From Candidatus Caccousia avistercoris (GTDB taxonomy: Bacteria; Bacillota; Clostridia; Oscillospirales; Acutalibacteraceae): a DNA stretch of 6,980 nt. Every line of letters starts with the position of its first letter. Position 1 is the stretch's first letter. The notes under the pieces are model-generated. The model was given only the letters and a program-made list of their open reading frames with translations. It was not told the DNA's origin and did not search any database. Of the stretch, positions 5,585 to 6,980 are shown piece after piece. The stretch is taken from contig DVMK01000105.1 of assembly GCA_018715025.1 (NCBI GenBank), forward strand, positions 1 to 6,980. The letters are read 5' to 3'. The translations under genes were made by a program, and so were the position numbers.

Positions 5585-6866
5585 TCTCTGTAATAGCGGC
5601 GTTGTCCCGGACAATGTCCATGGCCTTCTCTACCGCAATATCCTTCGCCAGATCTTCCTGCGGAATGAAGGTCTTTACCTTCTCCGCCTCCATATCGTAG
5701 TTCTTGGCAATCTTTTCGTACTCGGCGTTAATGTCCTCCTCGGTGGGCTGAATGTTTTCCAGCTGGGCGATCTTCTCCAGGGCAAGCCGCACCTTCACCT
5801 GACGTTCCGCCTGAGGACGGAAGGAGGTGCGCAGGGAGTCGCGGTCCATGCCGGTGTACTTCATGTAAGTGTCCAGGTTCAGGCCCTGGGACTGGAGCCT
5901 GTATGCAAAGTCGCGGATATCGTCGTTGATCTTGTTCTCGAACATTGCCTCGGGAATCTCCGCCTGAAGCAGCTCTACCAGCTTGTCGATAAGAGCGTTT
6001 TCCACTTCGTCCTTGGAACGCTTTTCCGCGGCCTCGGTGAGCTTTGTGCGAATGTCGGCCCGGTAGGCTTCCACGGTGTCAAAGTCGCTGACGTCCTTCA
6101 CGAAATCGTCGTCAAATTCCGGCAGCTCCTTCTTCTTAATCTCATGAAGCTTAATCTTAAACACGGCGTCCTTGCCGGCCAGCTCGGCGGCATGGTACTC
6201 CTCGGGGAACTTTACGTTAATGTCAAACTCGTCGCCGGTGCTGTGGCCCACAATCTGCTCCTCAAAGCCGGGGATAAAGGTGTTGGAGCCCAGGTTCAGG
6301 GTGGCGTTCTCCGCCTTGCCGCCCTGGAAGGCCTCGCCATCCACAAAGCCCTCGTAGTCAATCACGGTGGCGTCGCCGTTCTCAGCGGCCCGATCCTCCA
6401 CCGTCACCATTCTGGAGTTGCGGTCCTGCACCTTGCGGATCTCGCCGTCTACATCCTCTTCCGTGACATTGACGGGCTTTTTCTCAATGGCCACGCCCTT
6501 GTAATTTTCAATGGAAACCTCGGGCTTGGTGGTAATGGTAACCTTGAAGCAAAGGCCCTCTTTCCCGGCGGAAACCAGGTCGAAGTCTACCTTGTCATCC
6601 ACGTATTCCACGCCGGCTTCCTTCACGGCCTCCTCCAGAGCGGAGGGGTACAGGGAGTTGATGGCGTCCTCGTAGAACACCTGGCTGCCGTAATACTTCT
6701 CCACGAAGGCGCGGGGGGCCTTGCCCTTCCGGAACCCGGGGATGGTGATCTTTTTATTTTCCTTGCGGTAAACCTGATCGACAGCCTTTTCAAAGACGTC
6801 GCCGGGCAGTTCAATCTCTAACTGGTAACGGTTTGTGTCTACCTTGCTGCTTGACTTCAGACTCAT
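5574..6866 (-). CDS. tig: Trigger factor, ribosome-associated chaperone and peptidyl-prolyl isomerase
   Basis: A 430-residue protein of normal trigger factor length. It binds ribosomal protein L23 at the exit tunnel and shields nascent chains. Domains in order: ribosome-binding domain at about 1-130 with the signature GFRKGKAPR at 44-52; FKBP-type PPIase domain at about 150-246, with GDATVIDYEGFVDGEAFQGG and the LGSNTFIPGFEEQIVG segment at 192-207; C-terminal helical chaperone arms at about 250-425, highly charged. It has no signal peptide or membrane segment, as expected for a cytosolic protein. The ATG at 6866 has AGGAGG (6880-6875) 8 bases upstream and a strong promoter about 40 bases before it. 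It is the first gene of the cluster. The spacer after it contains hairpins that could uncouple its level from clpP-clpX. Confidence 0.97.
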   Translation of the reverse strand: MSLKSSSKVDTNRYQLEIELPGDVFEKAVDQVYRKENKKITIPGFRKGKAPRAFVEKYYGSQVFYEDAINSLYPSALEEAVKEAGVEYVDDKVDFDLVSAGKEGLCFKVTITTKPEVSIENYKGVAIEKKPVNVTEEDVDGEIRKVQDRNSRMVTVEDRAAENGDATVIDYEGFVDGEAFQGGKAENATLNLGSNTFIPGFEEQIVGHSTGDEFDINVKFPEEYHAAELAGKDAVFKIKLHEIKKKELPEFDDDFVKDVSDFDTVEAYRADIRTKLTEAAEKRSKDEVENALIDKLVELLQAEIPEAMFENKINDDIRDFAYRLQSQGLNLDTYMKYTGMDRDSLRTSFRPQAERQVKVRLALEKIAQLENIQPTEEDINAEYEKIAKNYDMEAEKVKTFIPQEDLAKDIAVEKAMDIVRDNAAITETAE

Positions 6867-6904
6867 TTTTGTTTCCTCCTGCGAAATTGCAAATTATCTT
6901 AATG

Positions 6905-6933
6905 ATTATAACATACTTTACCGAAATATTCCA
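6905..6933 (-). promoter_or_regulatory. Extended -10 sigma-A promoter for tig
   Basis: On the minus strand a perfect TATAAT (6910-6905) is preceded by TGT, giving a consensus extended -10. A weak -35-like TGGAAT (6933-6928, 3 of 6) sits 17 bases upstream. Extended -10 promoters tolerate a poor -35. The predicted start is near 6898, giving a leader of about 32 bases that includes AGGAGG. This is the best promoter in the window and probably drives tig and at least part of the downstream cluster. No CIRCE or CtsR-type heptad repeat is seen around it. Confidence 0.8.
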
Positions 6934-6943
6934 TACCGGGAAT

Positions 6944-6960
6944 CAAATATTTAAAATTTG
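6944..6960. promoter_or_regulatory. AT-rich near-palindrome upstream of the tig promoter
   Basis: CAAATATTTAAAATTTG reads the same on both strands at 15 of 17 positions. It lies just upstream of the -35 position. It could be an UP element contacting the RNA polymerase alpha subunit, a repressor site, or simple AT-rich DNA. It does not match CIRCE or CtsR consensus. Confidence 0.25.
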
Positions 6961-6980
6961 TTCATCGCACCAAAACGGGG

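Noticed and set aside
5379..6821. Long plus-strand open frame (480 codons) antisense to tig
   Set aside because: An antisense shadow of the trigger factor gene. No ribosome site or recognisable motif.
6850..6866. AGTCAAG near the tig start as a CtsR box
   Set aside because: It is a single imperfect heptad inside the coding sequence, without the second repeat at the required spacing.

Overview
The window carries a compact, essentially complete protein quality-control gene cluster, all on the minus strand. In transcription order it reads tig (trigger factor), clpP, clpX, lon and ysxC (engB), followed at the left edge by the first 15 codons of another gene. The gene order, the strong AGGAGG ribosome binding sites, the moderately high GC content and the protein character suggest a Firmicute of class Clostridia, possibly an Oscillospirales-type gut anaerobe. 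That placement is inferred from gene order and protein style, not from a database search.

Layout from right to left (direction of transcription): an extended -10 promoter and AT-rich upstream DNA (about 6867-6960) drive tig (6866-5574). A 187-base spacer with three inverted repeats separates tig from clpP (5386-4802). clpX follows after 41 bases (4760-3441). A 75-base spacer with two tandem perfect hairpins precedes lon (3365-915). ysxC (890-297) starts 24 bases after lon. All five reading frames are intact and keep their key catalytic or nucleotide-binding residues.

The genes fit together functionally. Trigger factor receives nascent chains at the ribosome exit tunnel. ClpXP and Lon are the two ATP-dependent soluble proteases that remove misfolded and regulatory proteins. 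YsxC is a GTPase needed for large ribosomal subunit assembly. I see no CIRCE or CtsR heat-shock operator in the visible upstream DNA.

The least ordinary part is the left end (1-296). Just past ysxC there is a plausible minus-strand sigma-A promoter whose predicted start (about 247) falls on the first base of a perfect 10-bp stem. That stem is followed by two further perfect stems and then, after about 70 bases, by a GGGAGG site and a TTG-initiated reading frame running off the window. This looks like a structured 5' leader or small RNA that I cannot assign to a known family. No mobile element, CRISPR array, tRNA or rRNA was seen.
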